Positions 28,677 to 37,247 of a stretch of DNA of 48,076 nt are shown here, piece after piece. The notes below the pieces were generated by a model. That model worked only from the letters and a program-made list of their open reading frames with translations, was not told the DNA's origin and searched no databases. This DNA is from an uncultured Lysobacteraceae bacterium (lineage in GTDB: Bacteria; Pseudomonadota; Gammaproteobacteria; Xanthomonadales; Xanthomonadaceae): contig CAMLLG010000029.1 of NCBI GenBank assembly GCA_946480825.1, positions 1 through 48,076 on the forward strand. Reading direction: 5' to 3'. The stretch's first letter is position 1. Each line of letters begins with the position of its first letter. The position numbers and the translations under genes are program-made.

Positions 28677-30131
28677 CTACAGCCGGTTCACCCGGAATTT
28701 GCGGCCCTTGATCTTGCCGGCGCGCAGGCGGGCGAGCGCGTGCTCGGCCTGCGCGCGGGCGATGGCGACGTAGGCGCGGGTGGCGAAGACGTCGATCTTG
28801 CCGATCGCATCCGCCTTCAGCCCGGCGTCGCCGGTGAGCGCGCCGACGATGTCGCCCGGGCGCAGCTTGTCGCTGCGGCCGGCATCGATGCGCAGCGTGG
28901 CCATCGCCGCCGTCGGCACGTTCGCGGGTTTGCCCGACAGCGGCTGCAGCCGTTCCCAGCGCAGTGGTTTGCCCTGGCGGGTTTCGATCAGGGCCGCGCG
29001 CGGCAGTTCGCGCGGCGTGCACAGGCTGAGGGCGAGTCCGGCGCGACCGGCACGGCCGGTGCGGCCGATGCGGTGCAGATAGGTGTCGGCGTCGGTCGGC
29101 AGTTCGTAGTTCACCACCGCGCCGAGATCCTCGACATCGAGCCCGCGTGCGGCGACATCGCTGGCGACCAGCACGGCGCAACTGCGGTTCGCGAACCGCA
29201 CCAGCACTTCGTCGCGATCGCGCTGCTCCATGTCGCCGTGCAGGGCCAGCGCCGAGAACCCGTAGTGCGCCAGCGACCCGACGACTTCCTCGGTGTCCTT
29301 GCGCATGTTGCAGAACACCACGCAGGATTCCGGCCGGTAGCGCAGCAGCAGCGCGGCCAGCAGCGGCGCGCGCCGCGCGGGTTCGACTTCGAAGAACAGT
29401 TGCTCGATCGTCGCCGGCTCGACGCCGTCGTCGATGGTGATCTCGACCGCGTCGCGCAGCATCGCGGTCGCCAGCATGCGGATCGCCTCGGGAAACGTGG
29501 CCGAAAACAGCAGGCTCTGCCGCTGTTTCGGCGTGCGCTTGACGATGTCGCGGATCGCTTCCTCGAAGCCCATGTCGAGCATGCGGTCGGCCTCGTCCAG
29601 CACCAGCGTGCGCACACCGGCCAGGGACAGCGCCTGCTGCTGCACGAGTTCGAGAATCCGGCCCGGCGTGCCGACCACGACATGCGGCGCATGCGTCAGC
29701 GAGGCCAACTGCGGGCCGAGCGGAATGCCGCCGCAGAGGATCGAGATCTTCAGATTGGCGATGCCGGTGGCGAGTTTGCGCAACTGCTTGCCGACCTGGT
29801 CGGCGAGTTCGCGCGTGGGGCACAGCACCAGCGCCTGCGTGCGGCCCTCCGCGGCGTCCAGACGATGCAGCAGGCCCAGCCCGAACGCGGCGGTCTTGCC
29901 GCTGCCGGTTGGCGCCTGCGCGACCACGTCGCGGCCGTCCAGAATCGCCGGCAGCGAGCGGGCCTGGATCGGCGTCATCGCGACGTAGCCGAGAGCGTCG
30001 ATTCCCTGCGACAGCGCGGGCGACAGCGGCAGATCGCAGAATGCCGTCGATGCCGGCGCGGGTTCGCGCGTGGATTCGGGGGGCGATTCGTGCGTGGATT
30101 CGTGTGTCGATTCTGGCGGCGATGCGGTCAT
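28677..30131 (-). CDS. dbpA: ATP-dependent RNA helicase DbpA
   Basis: The 484-aa DEAD-box helicase acts in large-subunit ribosome assembly at 23S rRNA helix 92. It shows the Q motif (GYVAMTPIQ), motif I APTGSGKT, II LDEADR, III SAT, and the C-terminal helicase motifs ALHGDMEQRDRD, DVAARGLD and HRIGRTGRAG. The final about 75 residues (GDIVGALTG...IDVFATRAYVAI, ending GKIKGRKFRVNRL) form the DbpA RNA-recognition domain. The first about 30 residues are a Ser/Thr/Glu/Pro-rich tail with ESTHE repeats not usual in E. coli DbpA. The ATG at 30131 is the nearest start before the Q motif region; longer in-frame starts exist. Confidence 0.95.
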   Translation of the reverse strand: MTASPPESTHESTHESPPESTREPAPASTAFCDLPLSPALSQGIDALGYVAMTPIQARSLPAILDGRDVVAQAPTGSGKTAAFGLGLLHRLDAAEGRTQALVLCPTRELADQVGKQLRKLATGIANLKISILCGGIPLGPQLASLTHAPHVVVGTPGRILELVQQQALSLAGVRTLVLDEADRMLDMGFEEAIRDIVKRTPKQRQSLLFSATFPEAIRMLATAMLRDAVEITIDDGVEPATIEQLFFEVEPARRAPLLAALLLRYRPESCVVFCNMRKDTEEVVGSLAHYGFSALALHGDMEQRDRDEVLVRFANRSCAVLVASDVAARGLDVEDLGAVVNYELPTDADTYLHRIGRTGRAGRAGLALSLCTPRELPRAALIETRQGKPLRWERLQPLSGKPANVPTAAMATLRIDAGRSDKLRPGDIVGALTGDAGLKADAIGKIDVFATRAYVAIARAQAEHALARLRAGKIKGRKFRVNRL

Positions 30132-30368
30132 CCGGCCATCATCGCAGACACGCGAGCCCCGGGCCATGGTCGCGGTTTCCGCCATACCCACGGCCGAGAC
30201 CATGTCGCACTGCGGCAAGGCTTGTGCGCGCATCGAGGCCATAATGCCCCGCGCCCCGGCGAACGCGGGCGACAGGAAGCGTCGGGGAGGGGGCCCCGGG
30301 CCGACACGGTACGGACACATTGCGCCGGGACACTTGCGCGTCCATCGACCGCTTCAGGGAGAGAACTC

Positions 30369-31241
30369 ATGGCATCCCGTATTTCAAGATCGTCCATCCT
30401 CGCGATGCTCGCCGCGGGTCTGTTGCTGTTCGCGGGGCAGGCCGCCGCGCAGTCCTATCTGCGCGTGGTGTCCTGGAACATGCTGCATGCCGGCTGGAGC
30501 GGCCAGCAGGACTGGAACGGCTACGCCCGGCAGATCTGGAACAACTACGGCAGCACGGCCGGCGCCGCCAACGGCGTCGATCTCGTCTTCGGCCAGGAAG
30601 TGATGTACGCCGAGTCCGCCGCCAGCATCGCGTCGGCGCTGACCGCGGTCAGCGGCTACACCTGGGACTATCGCGTCACCGCGGCCATCGGCCGCAGCAG
30701 CTACAAGGAACGCTATGCGGTGTTCTTCCGCACCGACCGCGTGCAACTGCTCTCGTCCACGGTCTGGAGCGACAGCGGCGACAAGTTCGAGCGCGAGCCG
30801 CAGATCGTGAAAGTGCGGCACATCCAGACCGGCGCCGACTACACCTTCATCAACTGGCACACCGTGTTCGGCACCACCGCCCAGCGCCAGGCCGAGATCC
30901 AGCAGATCGCATCGGTGTTCGCTTCGATCCAGAACGGCAGCAGCAGCGATCAGGACGTGATTCTGCTGGGCGATCACAATCGCGACGCCACCTCGCCGTG
31001 GTGGGCCACGCTGACCGCGGTGTCGCCGACGGTGAGCTGGCGCGTGAACGAGCTGACCTCGATCAACGCCAGTTGCGGGTTCGCCAATCGCTACGACCAC
31101 TTCTGGATGCAGAACAATCACGTGACCGAGTATTCGACCTCGGGCCGGGATTACATCGCCGACATGTGCGCGTTCCGCAACGGTCTGTCCGATCACGCGC
31201 CGGTCTACATTTCGTTCTATTCGACCGCCGATACCGATTGA
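30369..31241 (+). CDS. Exported endonuclease/exonuclease/phosphatase-family (DNase I-like) protein
   Basis: The 290-aa protein has a signal peptide ending around AGQAAAQ and an EEP (DNase I-like) fold. VVSWNMLHAG supplies the Asn, FGQEV the metal-binding Glu, LLGDHNRD the catalytic Asp/Asn (HN instead of the more usual FN), YDHFWM the late Asp-His, and LSDHAPVYI the terminal Asp-His. It probably cleaves nucleic acid or a phosphodiester outside the cytoplasm. GGGAGAG precedes the ATG at 30369. It is followed after 23 bp by an anchored protein gene on the same strand. Confidence 0.9.
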   Translation: MASRISRSSILAMLAAGLLLFAGQAAAQSYLRVVSWNMLHAGWSGQQDWNGYARQIWNNYGSTAGAANGVDLVFGQEVMYAESAASIASALTAVSGYTWDYRVTAAIGRSSYKERYAVFFRTDRVQLLSSTVWSDSGDKFEREPQIVKVRHIQTGADYTFINWHTVFGTTAQRQAEIQQIASVFASIQNGSSSDQDVILLGDHNRDATSPWWATLTAVSPTVSWRVNELTSINASCGFANRYDHFWMQNNHVTEYSTSGRDYIADMCAFRNGLSDHAPVYISFYSTADTD

Positions 31242-31264
31242 GCGCGGGCGGAAGGTTCGACGCG

Positions 31265-32941
31265 ATGGCGAACCATCGCCGTTCCGCGCTGCGCTCGGGC
31301 GTCCGCCTCGCGGTGGGCGCCCTCATCGTCGTCCTGCTCGTCGTCGCGGTCCGCTGGATGGTCGCGGGCGATGCGCCGTCCGCGACGTCGTCGCGCGGCG
31401 ACATCGCGGAAGGCGGCGGGAACTCTACCGATCCTGGTCGACCCTTCCGTTTCGACACGCGTCTGTTGCCCGACGCCGGGCTGTCCGCCGACATCGGGTC
31501 GGTGCGCATCGGTCTGGCCGTGGTTTCCGCCGACGAACGCGCGGCGTATCGCGCCTGGCTGCGCGGTGGCCGCGAGGGCGCGGGGCCGCAGCGCATCGAC
31601 GATCTCGCAGCGGTCGTGCGATGGCTCGATGTCGATGCGACCCGCGCTGCGGACGGCAGCGTCGTCGTCGGTCCGGTCGCATTGCCCGCGGCCGATCGTT
31701 ACGTGCTGCAGGCGCGCGTCGGCGATGGTCTGCGTTTCTACGAAGCCGCGTTCGCGCGCGACGATGCGCCCGCCGAAGTGCGCGCGCGCGTGGCGGCCGG
31801 TCTGCGGATTCGCGCGCCGCGCGGCATCGATGCCGCGGCGGTGCTGTTCCGCCGCGTCGACGGCGACGCGGATGCGCCGTGGCAATCGTTGATGCGCCGC
31901 GAGGCGCCCGCGCTGCTCGACGCCTACGACGAACGCCCGCTTCCCGTGCGCGAAGAGACCGCGTTCGCGCCGTTGCCGCCCGGTCCGCTCGATGTGATCG
32001 CAGTGGTGAACGGCGTCGAGACCGAGCGTCGGCGGGTGACGTTGTCGGCGGGTCGCCATGTCGCGCTCGATCTCGATCCCGACGCATCGGAACTCGGCGC
32101 CGCGCTGTCGACGACGCTGCGCCTGCGCCTGATCGAGCGCGGGAGGGGTGCGCCCGTGCGCGAGGCGACGGTGGTATGGGCCTCGCCGCGCGGCGAGCGC
32201 GCGCTGCGGCCCGATGCCCGCGGCACGGTGCGCATCGATGGCATCGATGCGATGCAACCGCTGGCGCTGCAGGTGCTGTTCGCGTCGCCGAAACCGCCGT
32301 CCTTTCTGGTCGAAGCATTGCCTAACTGGCCCGAGCGCATGCCGCTGTCGCTCGATCTGCGCGATGCGCCGGTGGTCGCGGGTGCGATCGACAGGACCGT
32401 CGAACTGCGGCCGCTTCGCTGGCTGATCGTCGATACGCCGGGAATGGAGATTCCGCGCCGCCCGCGCATGGGCGATCCCTTTCCGGTGTTCGTGCTGCAG
32501 CGTCGCGAAGGCGGCGCATGGCGCGAATCGTCGGCGGAGAGCTTCCGCCCGGTGCCGGGTGGGATCGCGGTGTCGCTGGATCGGCCGGGTACGGTGCGGG
32601 TGTCGGCGCTGCTGTCGCCGTGGCAGGTGGCCGCCAGCGATGCGGTGGTCGCGAGCGAAGGCGATGCGCGCCAGCGCACGCGGATCGTCGCCGCGGGTGG
32701 ACGCACGGCGACGTTGCGCCTGTCCGCGGCGGGACGGCCGTTGGCGCACGCGCCGGTGCAGGTGGTGTCGCCGCTGCGCGGTGTGCCGCCGAAGACGTTG
32801 ACGACCGACGACGGCGGGCGCGTGGCGCTGGCGAACGTCACCGTGCCGATGGTGTGGGTCGATGTGCCCGGTTTCGCGCAGGCCGAAGTGCGCCTGACCG
32901 CCGCGGAGATCGCGGTGCCGATGCTGCGCGAGGGCGATTGA
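31265..32941 (+). CDS. Membrane-anchored protein of unknown function with Ig-like repeats
   Basis: The 558-aa product has one N-terminal membrane helix (about residues 12-32: LRSGVRLAVGALIVVLLVVAV) and an extracytoplasmic remainder rich in beta structure. Several segments look like carboxypeptidase-regulatory or Ig-like modules, for example VREATVVWASPRGERALRPDARGTVRIDGID and APVQVVSPLRGVPPKTLTTDDGGRVALANV. No catalytic motif was seen. GGAAGG lies 8 nt before the ATG. It may share an operon with the upstream exported nuclease. Family not recognised. Confidence 0.78.
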   Translation: MANHRRSALRSGVRLAVGALIVVLLVVAVRWMVAGDAPSATSSRGDIAEGGGNSTDPGRPFRFDTRLLPDAGLSADIGSVRIGLAVVSADERAAYRAWLRGGREGAGPQRIDDLAAVVRWLDVDATRAADGSVVVGPVALPAADRYVLQARVGDGLRFYEAAFARDDAPAEVRARVAAGLRIRAPRGIDAAAVLFRRVDGDADAPWQSLMRREAPALLDAYDERPLPVREETAFAPLPPGPLDVIAVVNGVETERRRVTLSAGRHVALDLDPDASELGAALSTTLRLRLIERGRGAPVREATVVWASPRGERALRPDARGTVRIDGIDAMQPLALQVLFASPKPPSFLVEALPNWPERMPLSLDLRDAPVVAGAIDRTVELRPLRWLIVDTPGMEIPRRPRMGDPFPVFVLQRREGGAWRESSAESFRPVPGGIAVSLDRPGTVRVSALLSPWQVAASDAVVASEGDARQRTRIVAAGGRTATLRLSAAGRPLAHAPVQVVSPLRGVPPKTLTTDDGGRVALANVTVPMVWVDVPGFAQAEVRLTAAEIAVPMLREGD

Positions 32942-32994
32942 GGGCTGCCGCGGACGGCATCGTGGTCGTCCCCTTATCCCGCTATGCTTCGGCC

Positions 32995-33756
32995 ATGAAC
33001 GCGGCGAACATCGACAACTCGGGTTCCGGGGATGGCGGCTTCCGTGCCGATCGCTTCGACGATGACCGCTTCGACGATGCCGATCTGCGCAATCCGTTCT
33101 GGTCCGCGCTGCGCAGCCGTCACGCCGGCATCGCGCAGGTCGTGGGCGAGGTCGCGCGCTATCCCGCCGATCATGCGCCGTTTCTCGGCGTGGCCCATGC
33201 CGATGTCGCGGCCGCGGATGCGTTCGACGCGTTGATCGCGCCGGGCGAAAGCGCCTATCTGCTCGGCGTGGCGCCGCCCGCGCCGGACGGCTGGACGCTC
33301 GAATGGCTCGGCGATCTCGCACAGATGATCTGCGACGCACCGTTGCCGGTGGCGGAGGGGCCGGAGGTCGTCGCGCTGGGCGATGCGGATCGCGATGCGG
33401 TGCTTGCGCTCACGGCTCTGGTCTATCCGCACTATTTTCGCGCACGCACGATGTCGATGGGCCGCTACTTCGGTATCCATCGCGACGGCCGGCTCGCGGC
33501 GATGGCGGGCGAACGCCTCGGCACCGACCGTTTCCAGGAAGTCAGTGCGATCTGCACCCATCCGGACAGCAACGGCCTGGGTTACGCGAGACGCATCACC
33601 GCGATGCTGACCAACGACATCCTCGCTTCCGGACGCATCCCTTATCTGCACGTGAGTCAGGCCAACACCCGCGCCAGGACAATGTACGAACGCATGGGTT
33701 ACCGACTGCGCCGCACGATTCCGTTCTGGTCGCTGCGGCGGACGGCAAAGGCCTGA
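32995..33756 (+). CDS. GNAT-family N-acetyltransferase (FR47-like)
   Basis: The 253-aa protein has an acidic N-terminal tail and a C-terminal GNAT domain. The acetyl-CoA-binding loop is seen in SAICTHPDSNGLGYARRITAMLTNDI, and the closing motif is YLHVSQANTRARTMYERMGYRLRRTIPFWSLRR. Pyrophosphate-loop spacing (Q/R-x-x-G-x-G/A) is present in the degenerate form SNGLGYA. The substrate cannot be inferred. The start at 32995 is the first ATG after the preceding gene. A lipoprotein gene follows 5 bp later. Confidence 0.9.
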   Translation: MNAANIDNSGSGDGGFRADRFDDDRFDDADLRNPFWSALRSRHAGIAQVVGEVARYPADHAPFLGVAHADVAAADAFDALIAPGESAYLLGVAPPAPDGWTLEWLGDLAQMICDAPLPVAEGPEVVALGDADRDAVLALTALVYPHYFRARTMSMGRYFGIHRDGRLAAMAGERLGTDRFQEVSAICTHPDSNGLGYARRITAMLTNDILASGRIPYLHVSQANTRARTMYERMGYRLRRTIPFWSLRRTAKA

Positions 33757-33761
33757 TATTC

Positions 33762-34289
33762 ATGCCGACGCGGGCGCTGACGTTGATGGCAATGGCCTGC
33801 GTGGCAGGTTGCAGCGGGTCGCCGCCGCCTCCCGATCTGTCCCGTGCATCGACGATCGAACGTTACGATATTTCGATTCCCGCTTTCGGCGGGGAATTGT
33901 TGGGTCGTGACGATGGCGAGTGGGGCGGTATGCTCGCATTCCGCGATGCGTCCGGCGCAGTAACGCATCTTGTCGAAAAGAATGTGCTCGGGCTTCACCG
34001 TATGCCCTATGGCTATGTGGCGGTGACAGGACTGTCGCACATGCGCGTCAATGAAGGCGAGTTGCTCTTGATCACGCGGCGATCGCCCGAAAAAATCAGG
34101 GTCGATTTGCTGCGGGCGTTGCCGCATGCCGCACATGGTTCCAGACAGCGCGCAGACGGCGCTGTCGAAATCGTGCTTTTCGCCGGCCGTCTTGAGAAGG
34201 GTCGATGGGTATCGGAATGCGTATTGTTGGGCATCGACAGATCGCTGAAGTCGATCGCGTGCCCGGTCGATCTTCGATTGAAATACTGA
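33762..34289 (+). CDS. Hypothetical lipoprotein
   Basis: The 175-aa protein has a lipobox VAGC after a short signal (MPTRALTLMAMACVAGC) and then a Pro-rich spacer. The mature domain of unknown type includes YDISIPAFGGELLGRDDGEWGG and LLGIDRSLKSIACPVDLRL. GC content is lower than in adjacent genes. It starts 5 bp after the GNAT stop and is probably in the same transcript. No family recognised. Confidence 0.75.
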   Translation: MPTRALTLMAMACVAGCSGSPPPPDLSRASTIERYDISIPAFGGELLGRDDGEWGGMLAFRDASGAVTHLVEKNVLGLHRMPYGYVAVTGLSHMRVNEGELLLITRRSPEKIRVDLLRALPHAAHGSRQRADGAVEIVLFAGRLEKGRWVSECVLLGIDRSLKSIACPVDLRLKY

Positions 34290-34313
34290 ATCACCAACAA
34301 GGGAGACGCATCG

Positions 34314-34727
34314 ATGGGCGCATGGGGCACCGGCATCTTCGACAACGATACCGCCTGCGATTGGGCGTACGAACTGCAAGGACAGCGCGATCTGGGCGTG
34401 ATCGAACGCACCCTGGACGCGGTGATCGAGAACGGCGACGAGTATCTCGATGCCGGGGAGGGCGAGGAAGCGTTGGCCGCGGCCGAAGCGCTGGCGCGGC
34501 TGCAGGGCCATTGGGGCACGCGCAACAGTTACACCGAACGCATGGACGCGTGGGTCGAAGCCGTGGGTCTGGCGCCGTCGCCCGCGCTGGTGCGCAAGGC
34601 GCATGCGGCCATCGATCGCATTCTCGCCGTGGATTCCGAACTGGTGGAACTATGGAGCGAGTCCGATGAGTTCGGCGCGTGGAAAGCCGCGGTCGCCGAT
34701 CTGCGGGCGAGACTGCGCGTGGACTGA
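34314..34727 (+). CDS. DUF4259 family protein
   Basis: The 137-aa cytosolic protein begins MGAWGTGIFDNDTACDWAYEL, the defining start of DUF4259. It continues with helices including EEALAAAEALARLQGHWG, and a C-terminal SELVELWSESDEFGAWKAAVADL. AAGGGAG stands upstream of the ATG. The function of the family is unknown. It converges on rapZ with 6 bp between stops. Confidence 0.9.
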   Translation: MGAWGTGIFDNDTACDWAYELQGQRDLGVIERTLDAVIENGDEYLDAGEGEEALAAAEALARLQGHWGTRNSYTERMDAWVEAVGLAPSPALVRKAHAAIDRILAVDSELVELWSESDEFGAWKAAVADLRARLRVD

Positions 34728-34733
34728 GTCGCG

Positions 34734-35624
34734 CTATTCCAGTTCGCGATGGAACGTCGACACCTCGCGCCAGCCCTGTTCGCGGGCGTGCGCGGCGAAG
34801 GTTTCGGCGAGATAGACCGAGCGGTGTTTGCCGCCGGTGCAGCCGAACGCGACGGTGATGTAGCTGCGCGTATCCGCCTGGATGCGCGGTATCCAGGTGT
34901 CGAGGAAGTCCGAGACCTGGGCGACGTATTCGCTCACTTCCGGCTGCGCGCCGAAGTACTCGCGCACGTCGCGGTCGCGGCCGGAGAGCGGGCGCAGGCG
35001 CGCGTCCCAGTGCGGGTTGGGCAGGCAGCGCGCATCGAAGACGAAATCGGCGTCGCTCGGCACGCCGCGGCGATACGCGAAGGATTCGAACAACAGCGAG
35101 ACCGGACGTTCCGAGGTGAGATCCAGTTCGGCGATCACCCGTCGCCGCATCTGGTGCACGTTGGTGTCGCTGGTGTCGATCAGGATGTCCGCCATCGCCC
35201 GCAGCGGCTTGAGCATGCGCCGTTCCAGCGCGATGGCATCGTTGAGCGTCAGCCCGAGATGGCTCAGCGGATGGCGGCGGCGGGTTTCGGCGTAGCGCTT
35301 CAACAGCACGTCGTCGCGGGCGTCGAAGAACACCAGTTTCGGATCCATGCCCAGCGCGCCGGCCTGCGACAGCAGGGTCGGCAGGTTGGACAGATCGGTG
35401 TTGCGGCTGCGCACGTCGATGCCGACCGCGAGTTTCGGCGGCAGATCGCTCTTGCCGGTGGCGCTGCGCACGAACTCCGGCAGCAGCTCCGCCGGCAGGT
35501 TGTCGACGCAGTAGAAATCCAGGTCTTCGAAGGTGTGCAGGGCGATCGATTTGCCGCTGCCGGACATGCCGCTGACGATGATCAGCCGCGGAGCGGGCGC
35601 GGCCGATGCGGGCTCGACGCTCAT
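34734..35624 (-). CDS. rapZ: RNase adapter protein RapZ (YvcJ family P-loop protein)
   Basis: The 296-aa protein has Walker A GMSGSGKS near residue 20 and the conserved DNLP in [12 protein letters not shown]. The C-terminal phosphofructokinase-like domain includes [10 protein letters not shown] and [17 protein letters not shown]. In E. coli, RapZ directs RNase E to the sRNA GlmZ and so controls glucosamine-6-phosphate synthase. In other bacteria, it is a nucleotide-binding protein of less certain role. It follows hprK after 10 bp on the same strand and is probably co-transcribed. Confidence 0.95.
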   Translation of the reverse strand: MSVEPASAAPAPRLIIVSGMSGSGKSIALHTFEDLDFYCVDNLPAELLPEFVRSATGKSDLPPKLAVGIDVRSRNTDLSNLPTLLSQAGALGMDPKLVFFDARDDVLLKRYAETRRRHPLSHLGLTLNDAIALERRMLKPLRAMADILIDTSDTNVHQMRRRVIAELDLTSERPVSLLFESFAYRRGVPSDADFVFDARCLPNPHWDARLRPLSGRDRDVREYFGAQPEVSEYVAQVSDFLDTWIPRIQADTRSYITVAFGCTGGKHRSVYLAETFAAHAREQGWREVSTFHRELE

Positions 35625-35634
35625 GCCGCGCCCC

Positions 35635-36582
35635 TCATTCCGCACGCTCCAGGAAATGCGAGTGGCGGGCCATGAAGGCGGCGGCCGGGTCCACACCCTT
35701 GATCCGCAGGATGTGCGCGCGCGCCGCGGCTTCGGTCAGCACCGCGAGGTTGCGGCCGGCCATCACCGGCAGCGTGATCATCGGCACGTCGAGATCGAGC
35801 AGCCGGCGCGAGCCGAGATCGCCGATCAGCCGCTCCATGCCCGAGCCCTGCGGTTCGGCCTGCGGCTTCTTCAGATGCACGATCAGGCGCAGATATTTGT
35901 TCCGCTTCACCGCGGTGTCGCCGAACATCTGGCGCACGTTGAGGATGCCGAGGCCGCGCACTTCCAGCAGATCCTGCAGCAGGTCGGGGCAGGCGCCGTC
36001 GAGCACGTCGGGCGCGATCTGGGTGAATTCGGGCGCGTCGTCCGCGACCAGGCGATGGCCGCGGGTGACGAGTTCCAGCGCGAGTTCGCTCTTGCCGGCG
36101 CCGGATTCGCCTGTGATCAGCACGCCGATGGAATAGATCTCCATGAACACGCCGTGCACGGTGAGCCGGGGCGCGAGCTTGCGCGCGAGGTGGTACTGCA
36201 GATGGTTGAACAACTCGTGGCCGCGCCGCGGCGAGCACCACAGCGGCGTGTCCGATTCTTCGGCCGCCGCGCGCAGATCCTCGGGGCAGGGCTGGCTCTT
36301 GCTGATCACCATCGCCAGCGGCCGGAACTGGATGATCTTCTCGATGGTTTCCCAACGCTGGCGCGCGTCGAGCGCGTCCATCCACGCCAGTTCCTCGGTG
36401 CCGAGGATCTGGACCTTGTTCGGATAGATGATGTTGAGATAACCGGCGAGCGAAGGCCGGCGGGCCACCGTCTCGACCGCTTCGAGGACGCGGTGTTCGC
36501 CGCGTTGGCCGGCCATCCAGCGCAGTCCGAGGCGTTCTTGCTGCTGATCGAACAGGTCGCGGGCGCTGATGCTGGCGTTCAT
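35635..36582 (-). CDS. hprK: HPr kinase/phosphorylase
   Basis: The 315-aa bifunctional enzyme phosphorylates and dephosphorylates a serine of HPr or a paralogue. The N-terminal domain is followed by the catalytic histidine motif VHGVFMEIY, Walker [17 protein letters not shown], and the HprK signature [15 protein letters not shown]. Length matches the family. It lies between hpf and rapZ at the position occupied by ptsN in enterobacteria. No HPr or enzyme I gene lies in the window. A strong hairpin separates it from hpf. Confidence 0.95.
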   Translation of the reverse strand: MNASISARDLFDQQQERLGLRWMAGQRGEHRVLEAVETVARRPSLAGYLNIIYPNKVQILGTEELAWMDALDARQRWETIEKIIQFRPLAMVISKSQPCPEDLRAAAEESDTPLWCSPRRGHELFNHLQYHLARKLAPRLTVHGVFMEIYSIGVLITGESGAGKSELALELVTRGHRLVADDAPEFTQIAPDVLDGACPDLLQDLLEVRGLGILNVRQMFGDTAVKRNKYLRLIVHLKKPQAEPQGSGMERLIGDLGSRRLLDLDVPMITLPVMAGRNLAVLTEAAARAHILRIKGVDPAAAFMARHSHFLERAE

Positions 36583-36624
36583 CGATGACGTGACGGAGAT
36601 GGCGAGGCGGAGAGGAAAGGAAAG

Positions 36625-36658
36625 CCGACGGCGCGCCGCCCGGGCGGCGCGCCGTCGG
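36625..36658 (-). terminator. 34-bp perfect palindrome, terminator/attenuator between hpf and hprK
   Basis: A perfect palindrome of 17 bp per arm is centred at 36641/36642 and consists almost wholly of G and C. On the minus strand, it follows the hpf stop by about 20 bp and is followed by pyrimidines (CTTTCCTTTCC), a weak U-tract. It could terminate or attenuate transcription before hprK, or protect the hpf message from 3' decay. Confidence 0.65.
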
Positions 36659-36678
36659 GGAAATGCGCGTGCGGAGGG

Positions 36679-37002
36679 TCAGCCCTCGACGCGGGAGAGA
36701 CTCTCGCCGCGGTGATGATCGACCATCTTTTCCTTGTGCTTCAGCAGCAGGCGGTCGAGTTTGTCGGCCAGCAGGTCGATGGCGGCGTACATGTCCTGGC
36801 CGGCGGCGTCGGCGTGCAGGGTGCGGCCGGAAATGTGGACCGTGGCCTCGGCGCAATGATCGGGTTTGTTGATGCTGAGCTGGGCGCGGACGACGTCCAT
36901 CGGGTGTTCGAAGTGCCGACCGAGCCGGGAGAGCTTGGTTTCGACGTAATCGCGCAGGGCGGGCGTGACTTCGAGCTGGTGGCCGTGGGTTTCGATACGC
37001 AT
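36679..37002 (-). CDS. hpf: Ribosome hibernation promoting factor
   Basis: The 107-aa protein belongs to the short HPF/YfiA family. It binds the 30S decoding region and promotes inactive ribosome dimers in stationary phase. The family start MRIETHGHQLEVTPALRDYVETKL is clear, as is the later ATVHISGRTLHADAAGQDMYAAIDLLADKLDRLLLKHKEK. AGAGGA lies 8 nt before the ATG at 37002. An in-frame ATG at 37119 with a very strong AAGGAGGAG would add 39 mostly polar residues. It lies directly downstream of rpoN, as in many proteobacteria. Confidence 0.94.
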   Translation of the reverse strand: MRIETHGHQLEVTPALRDYVETKLSRLGRHFEHPMDVVRAQLSINKPDHCAEATVHISGRTLHADAAGQDMYAAIDLLADKLDRLLLKHKEKMVDHHRGESLSRVEG

Positions 37003-37247
37003 CGACGGTGTCCTCTGCTGTGCCGGGCCTGGGTCGCACGTCGCGCTGCCGGGCCCGGCCCGTCGGCGCTGCGGTGACGGCGCCTCCGCGTTCGGCGGCG
37101 GCCCCGTATCGTGAGACATCGGGTCGACTCCTCCTTCGCACAAGGGCGGTGCCGTCCGCGATATCTCCCTGTCCACAGGGTACCCCAGCAGGCCGGGGAC
37201 GCAAGTGCGAACGATGGCGGTCCCGCGTTCCGCGGACGCGGTACGGT

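Noticed and set aside
28347..30340. The upstream part of a long plus-strand frame running into the exported nuclease
   Set aside because: The part before 30369 is antisense to dbpA; the signal peptide and ribosome-binding site place the real start at 30369.
36625..36658. The palindrome as a phage attachment or replication site
   Set aside because: Its position right after hpf on the coding strand and the following pyrimidine tract fit a transcript hairpin better, and no integrase or replication gene is near.
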